A DNA stretch of 64,000 nt from NCBI GenBank assembly GCA_015680685.1, contig MNCI01013590.1, positions 46,049 to 110,048 of the forward strand, read 5' to 3'. Below the pieces are notes generated by a model. It saw nothing but the letters and a program-made list of their open reading frames with translations. It did not search any database and was not told where the DNA came from. Shown here piece after piece: positions 22,561-33,849 of this stretch. Source of the stretch: Gnetum montanum (Eukaryota; Streptophyta; Gnetopsida; Gnetales; Gnetaceae). How positions within the stretch are numbered: the stretch's first letter is position 1; every line of letters begins with the position of its first letter. Made by a program: the position numbers and the translations under genes.

Positions 22561-25500
22561 CAAATTATGATGAAAAGAGGTGTTGTAGTCACTTGACCTT
22601 TTTTCAGGATCTTCCCTAATAGAATTGTCACAAAAAGTCAATTGGGATGGCTGCGGTTCTACAGGCGCAGAAGGAAGCATAACTGAGTGAATTGTTTTTT
22701 CTTCTATTGGCATGTTCTCATCAACTGGTATTACCATTAACATGCAAACCAGAGCCTCATGGTGTGCAGTAAAAGTCATAATTAGGTCATACAGGCTTAG
22801 CATCGTGTTTTTCTGCTTTAGAGCCTGCTTGACCTAAGTTAGAGTGCTTAACAAGTCAGGGCCACCTTCCTATTTACTACCTTTCTCTTCTTCCATTCCT
22901 CCCAAGAGATGAACTTCTCGAGGATGGACAGTCTTGGGTCTGGGGTCAAACCCTTTCAGGTGAGGTGGCGATGATCGTGCATGCATAGCAACATTATCTT
23001 TTGGTAACAAGGATGTAGATGCAAAGGGTAAGGACATAGGCTTGAAAGTACTTGGGGTGGTACGTTCTGTTGATGCCTCACCTGTCAAATGTTCTTCTTA
23101 TTTCTTTGGATGAGAAGGCTGCGGTGCTATCTTATGCTGGGCGGGGATGGTTGAATGGCTTAGCCCCCTAATGACGAATGGTGCTAATGGTGTTAATGCA
23201 TGTGAAAGGGGTGTGATTTTTCTAACAGGTGGTCTAGAGGCGGATGTCCGGGGAGGGACTCTCAAGAAAAATGATTGTTGCAGAGTTTGTTTAGCTGTCG
23301 ATGGTGTTGGTGCACTATGCTGAGGCACACGAACCACAAATGGTTGCTAGGGCAGTTTAGGATTACTATCAACGTCGATGGTGTTGATAATGTAACAGGC
23401 GTTGTTGGCATTAAGAGGATCCATGTAATCATGCAAGGATTGATTTTTGGTACGCACTGGATTTTTTTCATCCAAAACTAGTTTCCCTTGATCAATCATT
23501 CTTTGGATGTTGTCTTTTAACACCATGCAGTAATCTATGTCATGACCACACTGTTGATGGTAGTCACAGAACTGCTTTAACCTGAAATTCTAAGGAACCA
23601 GCGGCTCATTAGGCAAGCCCAAGGAGGGGTTCCTAAGGAGTTCGCAGTACCGTTGATGTTTTTTGACTCTCTCCTCTGACATATGCTTATGTTGGATATA
23701 CCCCGCTGCCAGTAATTACTTCAGAAGTTCTAAAGGCTTAATGGGCAATGGGGTATGCTTAGAGCAATCTTTACCCTCAAAGTTTGTTTTGGGCAGTGTT
23801 GATGCTTCAGGTGTTGATGTGGAAGGTTGGGTTATGTTACGTTGGTTGGGCGTGGGGTTAGTTGTTGTTGCTGCCACTTTCTTGTTGTTCTTGTTGTTGT
23901 TGGGCTTAGCTTCATTTGCCATAGCGACCACTGTGGCTATTGCAGCCTTGCCCTTATTCTTCTTTAAGAACATGTTCTTGTATGCAACATAGGCTAGGTC
24001 TTTGCTTATCTCGGCCACATTTGGTATGCTCTTGGTCTAGGTGAAACCCTGACTAAGATTCCATGGAGCAAGATAGTACAGTTTGGACTTAATAAAGTCG
24101 TCTACTGCACCCTTAAAGATGGCCAATAGATGGGCCTCCACGATAGGCTCACGAATCTTGTTAAGGGTAGTGCTTCATCGTTGTATGAATTTCTAGACTA
24201 GTTCTAGTGGATCTTGCTTCATGCTCATTAGTTGATCTAGCGTAACCTATGGTCTCAAGTTATACTTGAAACACATTACGAATTAGGTTAGGAGCTCCTC
24301 TAGGGTTGAGATGGAGGAGCGTGGAAGTGCACAATACCAGTCTAGGGCTTTTCTTGTCAGAGACATAGCAAAGGCATGGATGATTGTGTGCAGCCATTAT
24401 TGCAAAAGAAGGGACTCAAATCTAAATGTGACAAGGTGTGCATTGGGATCACCCTCTCCATTGTATTTTGTGAAATGGGGGAGTGGCATCCTAGGGGGTA
24501 AAGTTAGCATGGGGACTGCTAGGCTGATGGGATCATCCTAGTAGAAGTCCATGACTTGTACCGTATCAGAATTGGTAGCCTTAAGGTGTTTAATTTCCTT
24601 AGTAAGGATCTAGATAAGCTGGAACGCTTGATCCAAACTCGGGGATGATGTATACAGTTGGAGGGCTGTAGAGGTAGCTCCCATTTGTGGCGTAGTAGGG
24701 GCAGCAATGTGACCCATAGGCAGTGCCATTGGGATGGCCCCTATGAAAGGTGCTACTTGTGCTATCCCCCACTCGGTAGGTGGTGCTGTTGGAGCAACAG
24801 CTGCTGGTTGTGCCATAGGGTAGGCTATTTGTGTGGTAGGTGGGGCAGACCATAGTCCCGTGCTTGGTTGTACCATTTGCGAGACCTGGTATGTTTGGTG
24901 GCAAGCGTAGTGAGACATTTTTAATGGCTTCAAAATAGGAGGAGAATTGAATGGGGTCCACCATGTGGGTGGGACTAGGCTCGCCGCTGGCGACAAAATA
25001 GGTGTAGACACTGGAATGGATGCAGAAATTGCATGCAAGTACGATGTAGGTATGGTGTGAATGTAGGGTAGGGTAGCCATGATCGGTGTGTGATGTGATG
25101 CAAGAATATATTGGGAAACAATTTGCAGAGGGGTAATTGTTGAGAATGAGACGTGAGAGTAAACATGCTGATACACCAAGGACATGACATGGCTACCCAT
25201 TGCCAAGGAAACTACGGGATGGGACAATGCTGATGTGATCATAAAGGGAGCGACGATAGAGAACAGGTTTGTCTAGAAAGATGGAATGGAAGGAATGGTG
25301 GTAGGGTTAGTTTAACCCCCGCCCTTAGATTAGGAGTCTAGTTCCTCTTGCCCATCTTGGAATGCCTCATCATGGTGAGACGTCATGTCTCACAGCTCCC
25401 TAGGCCTAGTGACCACTACCAGCTGATCTATGAGCCACTAACGTGTTTGTGTCAAAGGAATGGAAATGCCAAGAGTGGGAATAAATTTCTTCCCATTATA

Positions 25501-25700
25501 GTAAGCGAACTCGAAGCTGTGCTTGTCCTCGAGTTCTTGTGCGTCTAAGGGAAAATTTGCCTAAACCTTAGCATAGAGAAAGTTATACTACTTATATTGT
25601 TGAGCCAAGCCCTCAGTTGCTTGGTTTTGGATCCTAAGAGATCAACGTGGCCCTAGCACTGGGCTGAGTGGTTGCTCAGCACCTGTGATGCCTGGAACCA
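22561..25700 (-). pseudogene. gag and gag-PR linker of T2
   Basis: Element-sense order: N-terminal domain (25400-25700, DAQELEDKHSFEFAYYNGKK-like), a Pro/Ala/Met-rich linker in a 210-codon open frame (24610-25242), ending LDQAFQLI as in T3. Capsid follows (24100-24560; LDWYCALPRSSIS block). Then a zinc-knuckle-like FCDYHQQCGHDIDYCMVL near 23540-23585, and a Pro-rich linker (22546-23990) with MLSLYDLIMT, a block also in T3. TAG stops and frame shifts interrupt it. Gag would build the particle. Confidence 0.85.
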
Positions 25701-25974
25701 AGAGGGGAACCTCAACGTTAGAGGTAGTAACTGCGGTGCTTGAGGAAATCATTGTTGTAAAGCTAAAAAGGGTTTGCAAACGAGAAAAACAAGGATATTG
25801 AGTAGCAATCATAGGCTTTCTGTCCTGCAGGATTCCAGAGAAATCGTCAGAGTGATCAATTTGCATCACACGATATGTAAACAACTGCAAAAGGGTGTTA
25901 TGTTTACGTTAGTGTGTGACAGGGTACAGAATGTGTGCAGGACTATCGTGAAACATGGAAAAGGCACCAAAAGG

Positions 25975-25997
25975 CCCTCCTTCTAGGGCTAGAAAAC
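25975..25997 (-). promoter_or_regulatory. Primer-binding site of T2
   Basis: In element sense the LTR end GCTACA is followed by GTTTTCTAGCCCTAGAAGG and AGGG. T3 (39588-39610) and T4 (63402-63425) carry the same CTAGAAGGAGGG signature right after their LTRs, so it is a shared tRNA primer site with decay in the TGG start here. Confidence 0.75.
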
Positions 25998-27779
25998 TGT
26001 AGCAACCAAAAATGTCAATGACTAGAAACACCGAGAGGTTGTTAGGTAAATAGTTTTAACCTTGAATCCGTGTGAGGGCTGTGCTGGATAAAATAGAAAC
26101 GGGGCACCCTGAATGATCTTGTCGATCAGATAGGAACTTAATCAGTGTAACTTAACCTTTCATAAACATTGTTTTGAGTGTGAAATACGTAAGATCTAAC
26201 TAATGATCAATAAATGTAGTAATAAAGAAAATGATGCTAAACAATGATTACAATGAAGAAATAACAAAGCAACAGGGATAAGAAAATGCACCATCGTAGA
26301 GTTGCGGGATCGATTCTCTTCTTTGCCTAAAAATGTATGACAAGTTATACAATGTCGGGGATGCACAAAGAGTCCAGGAGTGACTGGAGTGCTTGAAATG
26401 CCTCAACTATGTTTTCTTTAGTATAAGCTTAAGAGCCAATAGTACAAGGTGCTAACAAGAAAAAAGCTAATGCCAAGTGCCAATGCTAGAAAATGCCAAC
26501 TACTAAAATTTTCCAGCCTGGGGAGTTCTCAATTTGCCAACCATTAAAATTTGCCAACGAATTGCCAAGAGTTGAAAATTTGCCAACCCTTTGAGCATTG
26601 CTCATCGGGGTATTTATAGGATCAAAAGCATGCAAGAAATGAGGCTTGGATGCCACGTGTATTGGACCTTCAAGATGCTGATGTGCCCATGCTGCATGGA
26701 CATGTAAAGCCAGTTGTAAACTTGCTATGTTGTAGTCATGTTGTTGAAACTGGAAACGCTGACATCAAGTGTGCAAACAATGCAAGCGAGAAATGAAGCA
26801 CACTGGCGTGGCGTAGCTGCTTGCTATGCTAGGTAGCGTAGCACATTGACATAGTATAGCTACTTGCTATGTTGTGCTATGCTATGTAGCATAGCATAGC
26901 ATAGCTACTTGCTACGTTGTGCTACGCTACATAGCATAGCACAGCGTAGCCACCCGTTTAGAAAAGAAATTTGCATTGAAGTCAACTACATTTGCTGGAA
27001 GCTTTGGCACACCTTAGGTCAACTTTTGAAGTGTTTCATCTAATTTTTCATCTTTGCTACGCTATGTAGCATAGCATAGTATAGTAGCTGATCTTTTTCT
27101 GTGACTTGCTAAACTTGTTAAACTTGCATTTCTACAACTTGTTGAACATCTTTTGCTCCTATTGCCTTATTGTTGTGTTGTGCTACGCTATGTAGCATAA
27201 CATATCATAGCAGCTAGTGTATCCTATTTTTTGCTCAATTTGCCATTTTCTAGTAAGAAACTCTGTTAAAGGGCTTGCCATCAAACAAGGAAACTAGTTT
27301 TTGAAGGCTGAAGTGCTTGTTGAGTGCAATTGGAGTCACTAAGTAAGCTAGGCCTTTCTATTTTTCTTTTGCTATGCTATGCTATGTTGTGTAGCGTAGC
27401 ACTCCGTTCTGCAATAGTTTGTACTTGATTGCCTGAGCAACTATCTCCTAAGGCCTACTACGCTACATAGCATAGCGTAGTGTAGCAAGCTTCTTCACTA
27501 GAAAACTTGTCAAACTATTTTGCAAATCTTGAGCACCATCGACAACTCCTAGCATGTTGTTTGTGTAAACTATCAGCTAGATGAATTGTGTAGGTGGGCA
27601 GGCCGAAGAGTCCATTGGGCTTGTCAGCATTAGAGGTAGAAAACTTGCCGAATTGGATAGTCTAAACTTAGAGCATTCATTTCTTGCCAAGCGATCATGA
27701 GGCTACACTTGTGGAAATTCTTGCCTTAGTTTCAAGACCCTCGTGAAGCAAGAGGGCCTCAAAATTTTAGGGTGTTTTA
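25998..27779 (-). repeat. 5' LTR of T2 (1782 bp)
   Basis: Partner of 9450-11180. GCTACGCTA/TAGCGTAGC palindromes occur near 26815-26950, 27055-27090, 27178-27212, 27370-27402 and 27463-27488. A TATA box (TATAAATACCCC in element sense) lies at 26608-26618. It ends in GTGTTTTA at 27779, a mutated CA terminus. Confidence 0.95.
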
Positions 27780-27784
27780 GCAAG
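27780..27784. repeat. Target-site duplication GCAAG, right (T2)
   Basis: Partner of 9445-9449. ORF-X1 resumes here with ATCAGCAAAATGGGC, matching ORF-X2 at 34995. Confidence 0.95.
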
Positions 27785-28600
27785 ATCAGCAAAATGGGCA
27801 TGTAATTCAACAACCTCCACAGGCAAGTGTTGGTTTTGTGCTTGAGTGATTTCAAGTTGTCCTTCCAAGATGATACATTTTCACTTTACTTCAAGCAACT
27901 CTGATTAGGATGTAATAATTTTATCTAACAAATCAAAGATGTCTGAAATCTGTTGCCCAATCCCCACCAGTCAATCTAGCAACTTTTCATGCTAGGTATG
28001 GTACAAATGCCACAAGTACATTAAGTGCCTTAGCAATTCTATTAGCAAGAACTTCTACAACTATCTCCAATCCTTGGTGCTGCATCACCAATACAATTTC
28101 CTCCTTGCCCTCCTCCAAGTGCACTAAAAAGGAGGTAGTATTCCCAAAGGTTTCTAGGAATAAATGGTATTAAGAGAGAGATACCATCACCTCTCAAGCA
28201 CTAGGATTCAACATTGTGGGCAGCTACGTTCATTGAGCTAAAAATATTGGTCCACTTCCTCCATCTAACTAATTGTTTGAGCCACTTCATTAACGTGACT
28301 CATTGCAGGTCAGTACATAGATGGATCCCCAACACTTATTTCCACTTGTTGCTCTAGTGTTGCAAGAGCTACTCTTGGATTTTATCTAAGTGCTCAATGG
28401 TAGTGCAAGCTTCCGATGTTGTTTCTTGAGTAGGTGGTGGAGGTGGCAGTTGTTGCTCCTCTTCTTTAGACACAGCAAGCATCTTATCCTTCATCATTTT
28501 GAACTAAGAGGCAAGGTGCAACTACTTGTAGAAAGTATGAACAGTGAAAAATACATCAATCATTGCATGTAGGCAATGTCCTGATGTGATAGAGATTCAA
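27785..28600 (-). pseudogene. ORF-X1, N-terminal part
   Basis: It continues ORF-X1 beyond T2. On the - strand it holds a MKDKMLAVSKEEEQQ segment followed by a Pro run, aligned with MKEKTPITTKEEE in ORF-X2, then TIEHLDKIQE and THVNEVAQTI-type blocks. The homology continues upstream of that Met, so the Met is not the start; the frame is cut near 28600 where P1 pol begins in the opposite direction. The TATATATATA at 28607-28616 is probably chance. Confidence 0.6.
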
Positions 28601-28639
28601 AGGTGCCTATATATATAAACCACAAAATAGTAGGGCACC

Positions 28640-31600
28640 TAGTCACTAACAGTTAAACCTAAAAGCAACTCAACTCTATGCATGGAATGGACTGAGAGCC
28701 TTACAAGTTCCTACATTGAAGGCATGGATGAGATGAAGCAAATTCATCACCAACTCTTCAATAAACCTAATGACACCAATTGGGGAGAGTTAGAGACCCT
28801 TGAAAGTTTTAAACATGGGCCTCTTGAGTTGAAAACTCTAATAGTTAGAATAGAATATGCTTTCCTAAAAAATGACAAGTTGATTATTATCAATGCCAAT
28901 CTTGCTCCTGCATAGAAAAAGAAGTTGTTAAAGGTGGTCAACAAACGACCAATATCCTTTACTTTGTCATATCCCTAAAGTTACTAGAACTAATCCCAAG
29001 ATATTCTAGCATTGCATTTACATGGATCCTTTTATTAAACCAAAGAGGTAGCCATAGCAATGATTAAATCCCAAATTAAAGCAAATTGTTAAGAAGAAGA
29101 TTGAACAACTCCTCAAGGCAAGGTTCATCTATCCCATTGCAAATAGTAAGTGGGTTAGCCCACTTATGATAGTGCTAATGAAAGATGGCAAATGGAGGGT
29201 TTGCATCAATTTCAGGTTATTGAACATGGCAACATACAAAGATCAATTTTCATTACCATTTGTCTACTATGTATTAGATACCATTTCCAGGCATTCCTAC
29301 TACAGCTTCTTGGATGGTTATAGTGGCTATAAGAAAATTTATATTGCACTAAAAGATCAAGACAAAACAATATTCACGAGTCCCTGGGGGACTTTTGCAT
29401 ATAGAAAGATGTCCTTCCGCTTGTGCAATACCCCTACAACATTCCAATGCCTTGTCCTGAGCATCTTTCAATAGTAAATTGGTAGCAAGGTGGAAGTATT
29501 CATGGATGACTTCTCCACATATGGGGATACATTTGAGTAAGTCCTAGACTATCTTGAGTAATTTTTGAAAAGGTGTGTGGAGACAAACCTTAGGCTTAAC
29601 TAGCATAAAAGCCATTTGATGGTTATTCCTTAGGCTTACCCAATAGCTAGAAATAGTTGGATATGTGAGGTCATTCCTTGGACACACTCGCTACTACTAG
29701 CGTTTCATTAAAAATTTCTCTAAGATTGCTAAACTATTGGTGAAGTTAATAAAGAAGGATGCTCCATTTATTTGGACCAAGGAATGCAAGGGTGCATTCC
29801 AGCCACTCAAGCAAAAGCTCATAGAAACTCCAATCTTATGAGCACTTAATTGGTCTAGGCCCTTTCATACCATGATGAATGCATCCAATTATGCCTTAGG
29901 AGTCATGTTCATGTAGTTGGATGATTAAAAACATCCTTACTACGTCCATTGCACAAGCAGAAGCATTATGGGTGCATAGGTAAAGTACACCACAATAGAG
30001 AAAGAATTGATGGCAGTGGTATTCACCTTGGAAAAATTTAGGTACTATGTGCTTAAGTAGAAGGTGTTTGTGCACATAGATCATAGTGCAATTTAGTTGC
30101 TAATGAACAAACCAATGGTGAGCTCTTGTGTCATATAGTGGTTGGTGATCCTATAGGAATTCGATCTTACCATGGTAGATCGAAAGGGGATCAAGAACAT
30201 GGTTGATAACCACTTGTCTTGGTTAAGATAGGATAACAAAGAGAAGAAAAGTCCACTTTCAAATTAGTTTTCCAATGAACTCCTCTTTGTTGGTCCTATA
30301 ACTGAACAAATGTCCACTGAAACTAACTAGTACAATGACATTATCGCTGACTTGCTCACTCAAGAGATGCCATAGGAGTGGGACAATAGGAAGAAACAAC
30401 AGTTTCTTCACTAAGCCAAATGCTTCATGGAAATCAATGGACACCTTCATAAGATGTGCATCAATGGCTTGGTTCGTTGGTATGTACCTAATGCTAATCA
30501 ACTGCACATTCTCCAAGATCCTCATGAGGGTCCTTGTGGGGGCACTATACTAGGAGACATACAATCATTAAGATCCTTATGGTAGGGTATTATTAGCCAA
30601 CACTTTTCGAAGATGCTTACCACTTCATGCACTCCTGTGAATGTTGCCAACATGATGGTGGAATGACTACTCATATGAAGGGACGTCAATAGTGGATCCA
30701 ACCTATGGAGCCCTTTGATATTTGGGGCATTGACTTCATGGGTTCCATTACTTCCATGTTGAATGAAAAGGCATACAACATAGTTTTTATTGACTATTGT
30801 ACAAAATGGACAGAAGCTATAGCTGTAACCAATTTTACATCTTCTACAACTACTCGATTTGTACAACCATACGTTGTAAACAAGTTTGGGGGTGCAATGT
30901 GCACTTATTTTTGATAATGGTACTAATTTTTCAAGCACTACCTTTTGAATGCTCATGCAATGCTTTAGGGTTAAACATAAATTAACATCCTACCACCTGT
31001 AAGCCAATGGTTAAGTAGAGGTTACAAATAGGGAGATAACAAAAATACTAACAAGAATCATTAGTAAATATAGGAGAAATTGGAGCATGAAACTCAATGA
31101 TGCCCTTTGGGACTACTACTCCACTTGGAAACTTCCTATTGGTTACTCTTCCTATGAGCTTATATATGGAAAATACCAACACTTCTAATCCAAATGGAGC
31201 TTTGTACACTATCAATAGCTTGTAACCTTGAACTTGACCTAAGTTTAGCTAAGAAAGAAAGATTAATGAACCTCAACTTGCTAGATGAGAACCAATTGGT
31301 AGCCGTGTCATCTACTAGATTACATAAGGCATTCAATAAACAATGACATGATCTTAGAATCAATAAAGTAAAATTTCTATAGAGAGATAGGATCCTATAC
31401 AAAAATCCCACACACTTGCCACAAAGAACTAAAATTTAAAAGTTGTGGGAAGGGCCTTATATTATCTATGAAATCATTCCTTCTATAGCCATGTTAATTT
31501 ATAAACCTAAAAGCCCAAATAAGATATTATTGGTCAACATGCAACAAATAAAACCTTTCCATGAACCTAAGAGAGCCAATGACAGAAACACCTCAACAGA

Positions 31601-31670
31601 TGAACATGCACATTCAATTTTTCAGATCTCCTCATTTCAACTTGGATGTGGGGAAGATGGTCATCTATGC
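28640..31670 (+). pseudogene. P1: Athila-like pol (RT, RNase H, integrase)
   Basis: Order on the + strand: pre-RT block (28682-28915, ELKTLIVRIEYAFLKND and IINANLAPA, typical before Athila RT), RT (29080-29600; KWRVCINFRLLN, YYSFLDGYSGYKKI, MSFRLCNTPTTFQ), the FMDD active site at 29499-29510, RNase H (29860-30240; YTTIEKELMAV-type, broken), integrase (30480-31670) with YYWPTLF and a CECC zinc pair, WGIDFMG as first catalytic Asp (30722-30742), IFDNGTNF as second (30906-30930, after a frameshift) and a WEGPYII end module. FMDDFS and the pre-RT block indicate Athila. No gag or protease precedes it; ORF-X1 abuts it instead. TAG stops are numerous. Confidence 0.9.
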
Positions 31671-32701
31671 TAATCAATTAAAATGACTCAGTTTTTCACT
31701 TTTTTCTTTTTTACCTTTTTAGCATATTTTTCCCTCTCTTAAATATTTTACATTTTTTTCTATATTACTTTACTTGCTTTGAATTTCTTGTATGCTTTTC
31801 TTATGTTTTGTTTTCTTCTTTATTGTTTCTAAGACTAAGTGTAACTATAGTTGTCAATTGATAGTGGTTTGTACTATAATGTTATTCAATTCCTAATGTC
31901 AAGATTCTATCTTTGAATTTTAGTGTTGATAACTAAGACATGGTTTTTTGTACATGATAATAGGCAACATGCCCATGTCATCCACCCATCCACGAAACTC
32001 TATGGTGTTCCCTTGTTCTGGAAATATGTGGTTCCTTTTGAAATGAAACTTTTAAATAACTTGTGGCTTTGGCAGTTTTCAAACTTGAGAAGGATTAAAT
32101 CTATAGACAAGGATGTGACTTCAATGGGATTTGATGCTCTTTGTAGTTACCTACCCTCTTGGGTGCATGAGTGTTCTCATGGATTTCTTACCATTTCATT
32201 GTAAAATGACTTAGATAGAATAATGGGCTACCAACACTAGTTATGGGACTAGAAAGACATGTTACCCATGCCTGATTGTCCCTTCTAACTAAGGCTCATC
32301 TCACTTCCTACTTCTCTTTTCTTCTCTTTTAGGAATGATGATTGATCTGTGTGAATATTCTTATGCCTTAAGGAGATGGACTGGTCTTAGAGTGTCGATG
32401 CAAAACCACTAAAAGTGGTTGGTTTTAATTCAGACAAAGGATAGATGTTATTAGGTCATATTAACCACATTTCCATAAGGGATTTCATGTAACCATGATA
32501 TAGGACTTCATTCCACTCTCCACCTAATCCATCTATGCTTTCCATACCTCACCTCATTGCCTCTTTTCATGTTTTGTTCAAGGTCTTAGTTTGATGCATC
32601 AAAGTTTTTAGATAGTTTCTTTGGTGATTTGGTCCTTAACTAACCATAACCATTATTCACTCATGGGGCCCAAAAAATCCTTGGTTAAGGGCATGTAAGG
32701 G
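31671..32701 (+). other. 3' region of the P1 element
   Basis: T-rich after the pol stop, then a conserved stretch with a 93-codon open frame at 31923-32204. The same stretch is found on the - strand around T3 (55157-55740 and 37400-38260), where T3 splits it. Here it is uninterrupted at 32141-32146, giving the empty site for T3. A possible short coding segment is not excluded. It is cut at 32702 by LTR L3. Confidence 0.65.
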
Positions 32702-33580
32702 TGATGAGTGGTGAGGTACCCCTACCCCAACCATACAAATCACAAGCATTCACGTGTGATCTGGTAGAATTCTGAGGACTTTAGAGTTTCCAGTGCACTA
32801 ACCTTCTAGGAGGTGAATCTTGCCTTAAGGTCATTAGTTGTCTTCCCAATTACACTTGTGACATACACTAGTATGATTAAGTGTAATTGAGGCATTTGAT
32901 TTTTATCATTTTGTATTTTATGGTGGTGTTGTTTAAAGGGGGATAAAGTAATTGGATTAACTAATTCACTAGTATATGACTAGTCCTAACATAAGCATCC
33001 AGTCCCACTCTTTGAACATGTCCTAAACCCACATATCCATTGTTGGGTTACCAAGCACTATGCTACTAGGTGTACCAAGAAATAATGCTACTAGGATTAC
33101 TAAGAAAATACATGTTACACTCAAAGCGGTCATACATATGTTTTTAATCTATCTGGCTTGTCTTGCTTAATTCCTTCATTTCCTTAATTACTAGAAAACA
33201 TTTAATAAATAAATAATTGAAAAACATTACATGCACAAATGAAACATTTAATCTACCCAGAGTGCTGCAAGGTTTATTAGAAAGATCATCTTTATTGTCA
33301 CACACATTGGCATGCTCAGGTATAACAATGCTAGAATAAATATTTGTACACTCAATGAGTCTTGTTGTGGGCACTCGGAAGAAATATTCTAACTCTCAAA
33401 TGAATAAATTGTAAGAGCTTTGATACCACTAAAATCTTTTTCCCCTAAATGTGGCTGGTAGGTGCGTATTTATAGGTAAAATGCAAACATGATGTGGCCT
33501 CATCGATGCATGATATGATGCATTGATGAGGACTCATCGACTAGGCTCAATCGACCCAACCAAGAAACTATGACTCATCA
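32702..33580 (-). repeat. LTR L3 of the TGATGAGT family (879 bp)
   Basis: Perfect TGATGAGT...ACTCATCA ends. CCTATAAATA reads on the - strand at 33467-33476, about 105 bases from the - strand start. On its left the P1 3' region breaks off; on its right (33581-33600) the bases match those beside L2, so it serves as 3' LTR of ORF-X2. Confidence 0.9.
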
Positions 33581-33849
33581 TACCTCCATGACTAAATGAA
33601 AGCTCATCCTTGAGCTCTTTTACAAAATTAGGAAGGTATGGGATTATTAACTGATCTTTTACAAACAAAACAAACTTGAGAAAAATGGAGTGCTTGAGTG
33701 TATGGATCAACACATTATGAAAATGACAGTGTTCATGACACAAAATTAGAAACTAAGACATGATTCTTCAAAATTGAACAACACGTTCCTTGATGACATG
33801 AAGTTTGGTGGAGAAGATCAAATAGTCCTAAGTAATGATAGCTCCTAAG

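Larger units (their letters stand above)
9450..27779 (-). mobile_element. T2: complete 18.3 kb Tat/Ogre-like element with antisense spliced gene
   Basis: On the - strand the order is 5' LTR (25998-27779), primer site, gag, protease, spacer array, a gene on the opposite strand (17150-21438), array, RT, RNase H, second RNase H, integrase, array, PPT, 3' LTR (9450-11180). The second RNase H is the hallmark of the Tat lineage. It is flanked by a perfect 5-bp duplication and sits inside ORF-X1. Coding parts are broken by stops, so it cannot move by itself now. Confidence 0.95.

Noticed and set aside
24610-25242. 210-codon Pro/Ala-rich frame as an independent gene
   Set aside because: It is the linker of T2 gag: it ends in the LDQAFQLI block that continues into capsid in T3.
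28600-28620. TATATATATA as promoter of ORF-X1 or P1
   Set aside because: ORF-X coding similarity appears to continue up to this point, so the sequence probably arose by chance in coding DNA next to a junction.
7210-33580. L2 and L3 as the two LTRs of one element containing P1 pol
   Set aside because: No matching target-site duplication (CTATG against TACCT), TATA boxes oppose pol, and the right side of L3 is internal ORF-X2 sequence.
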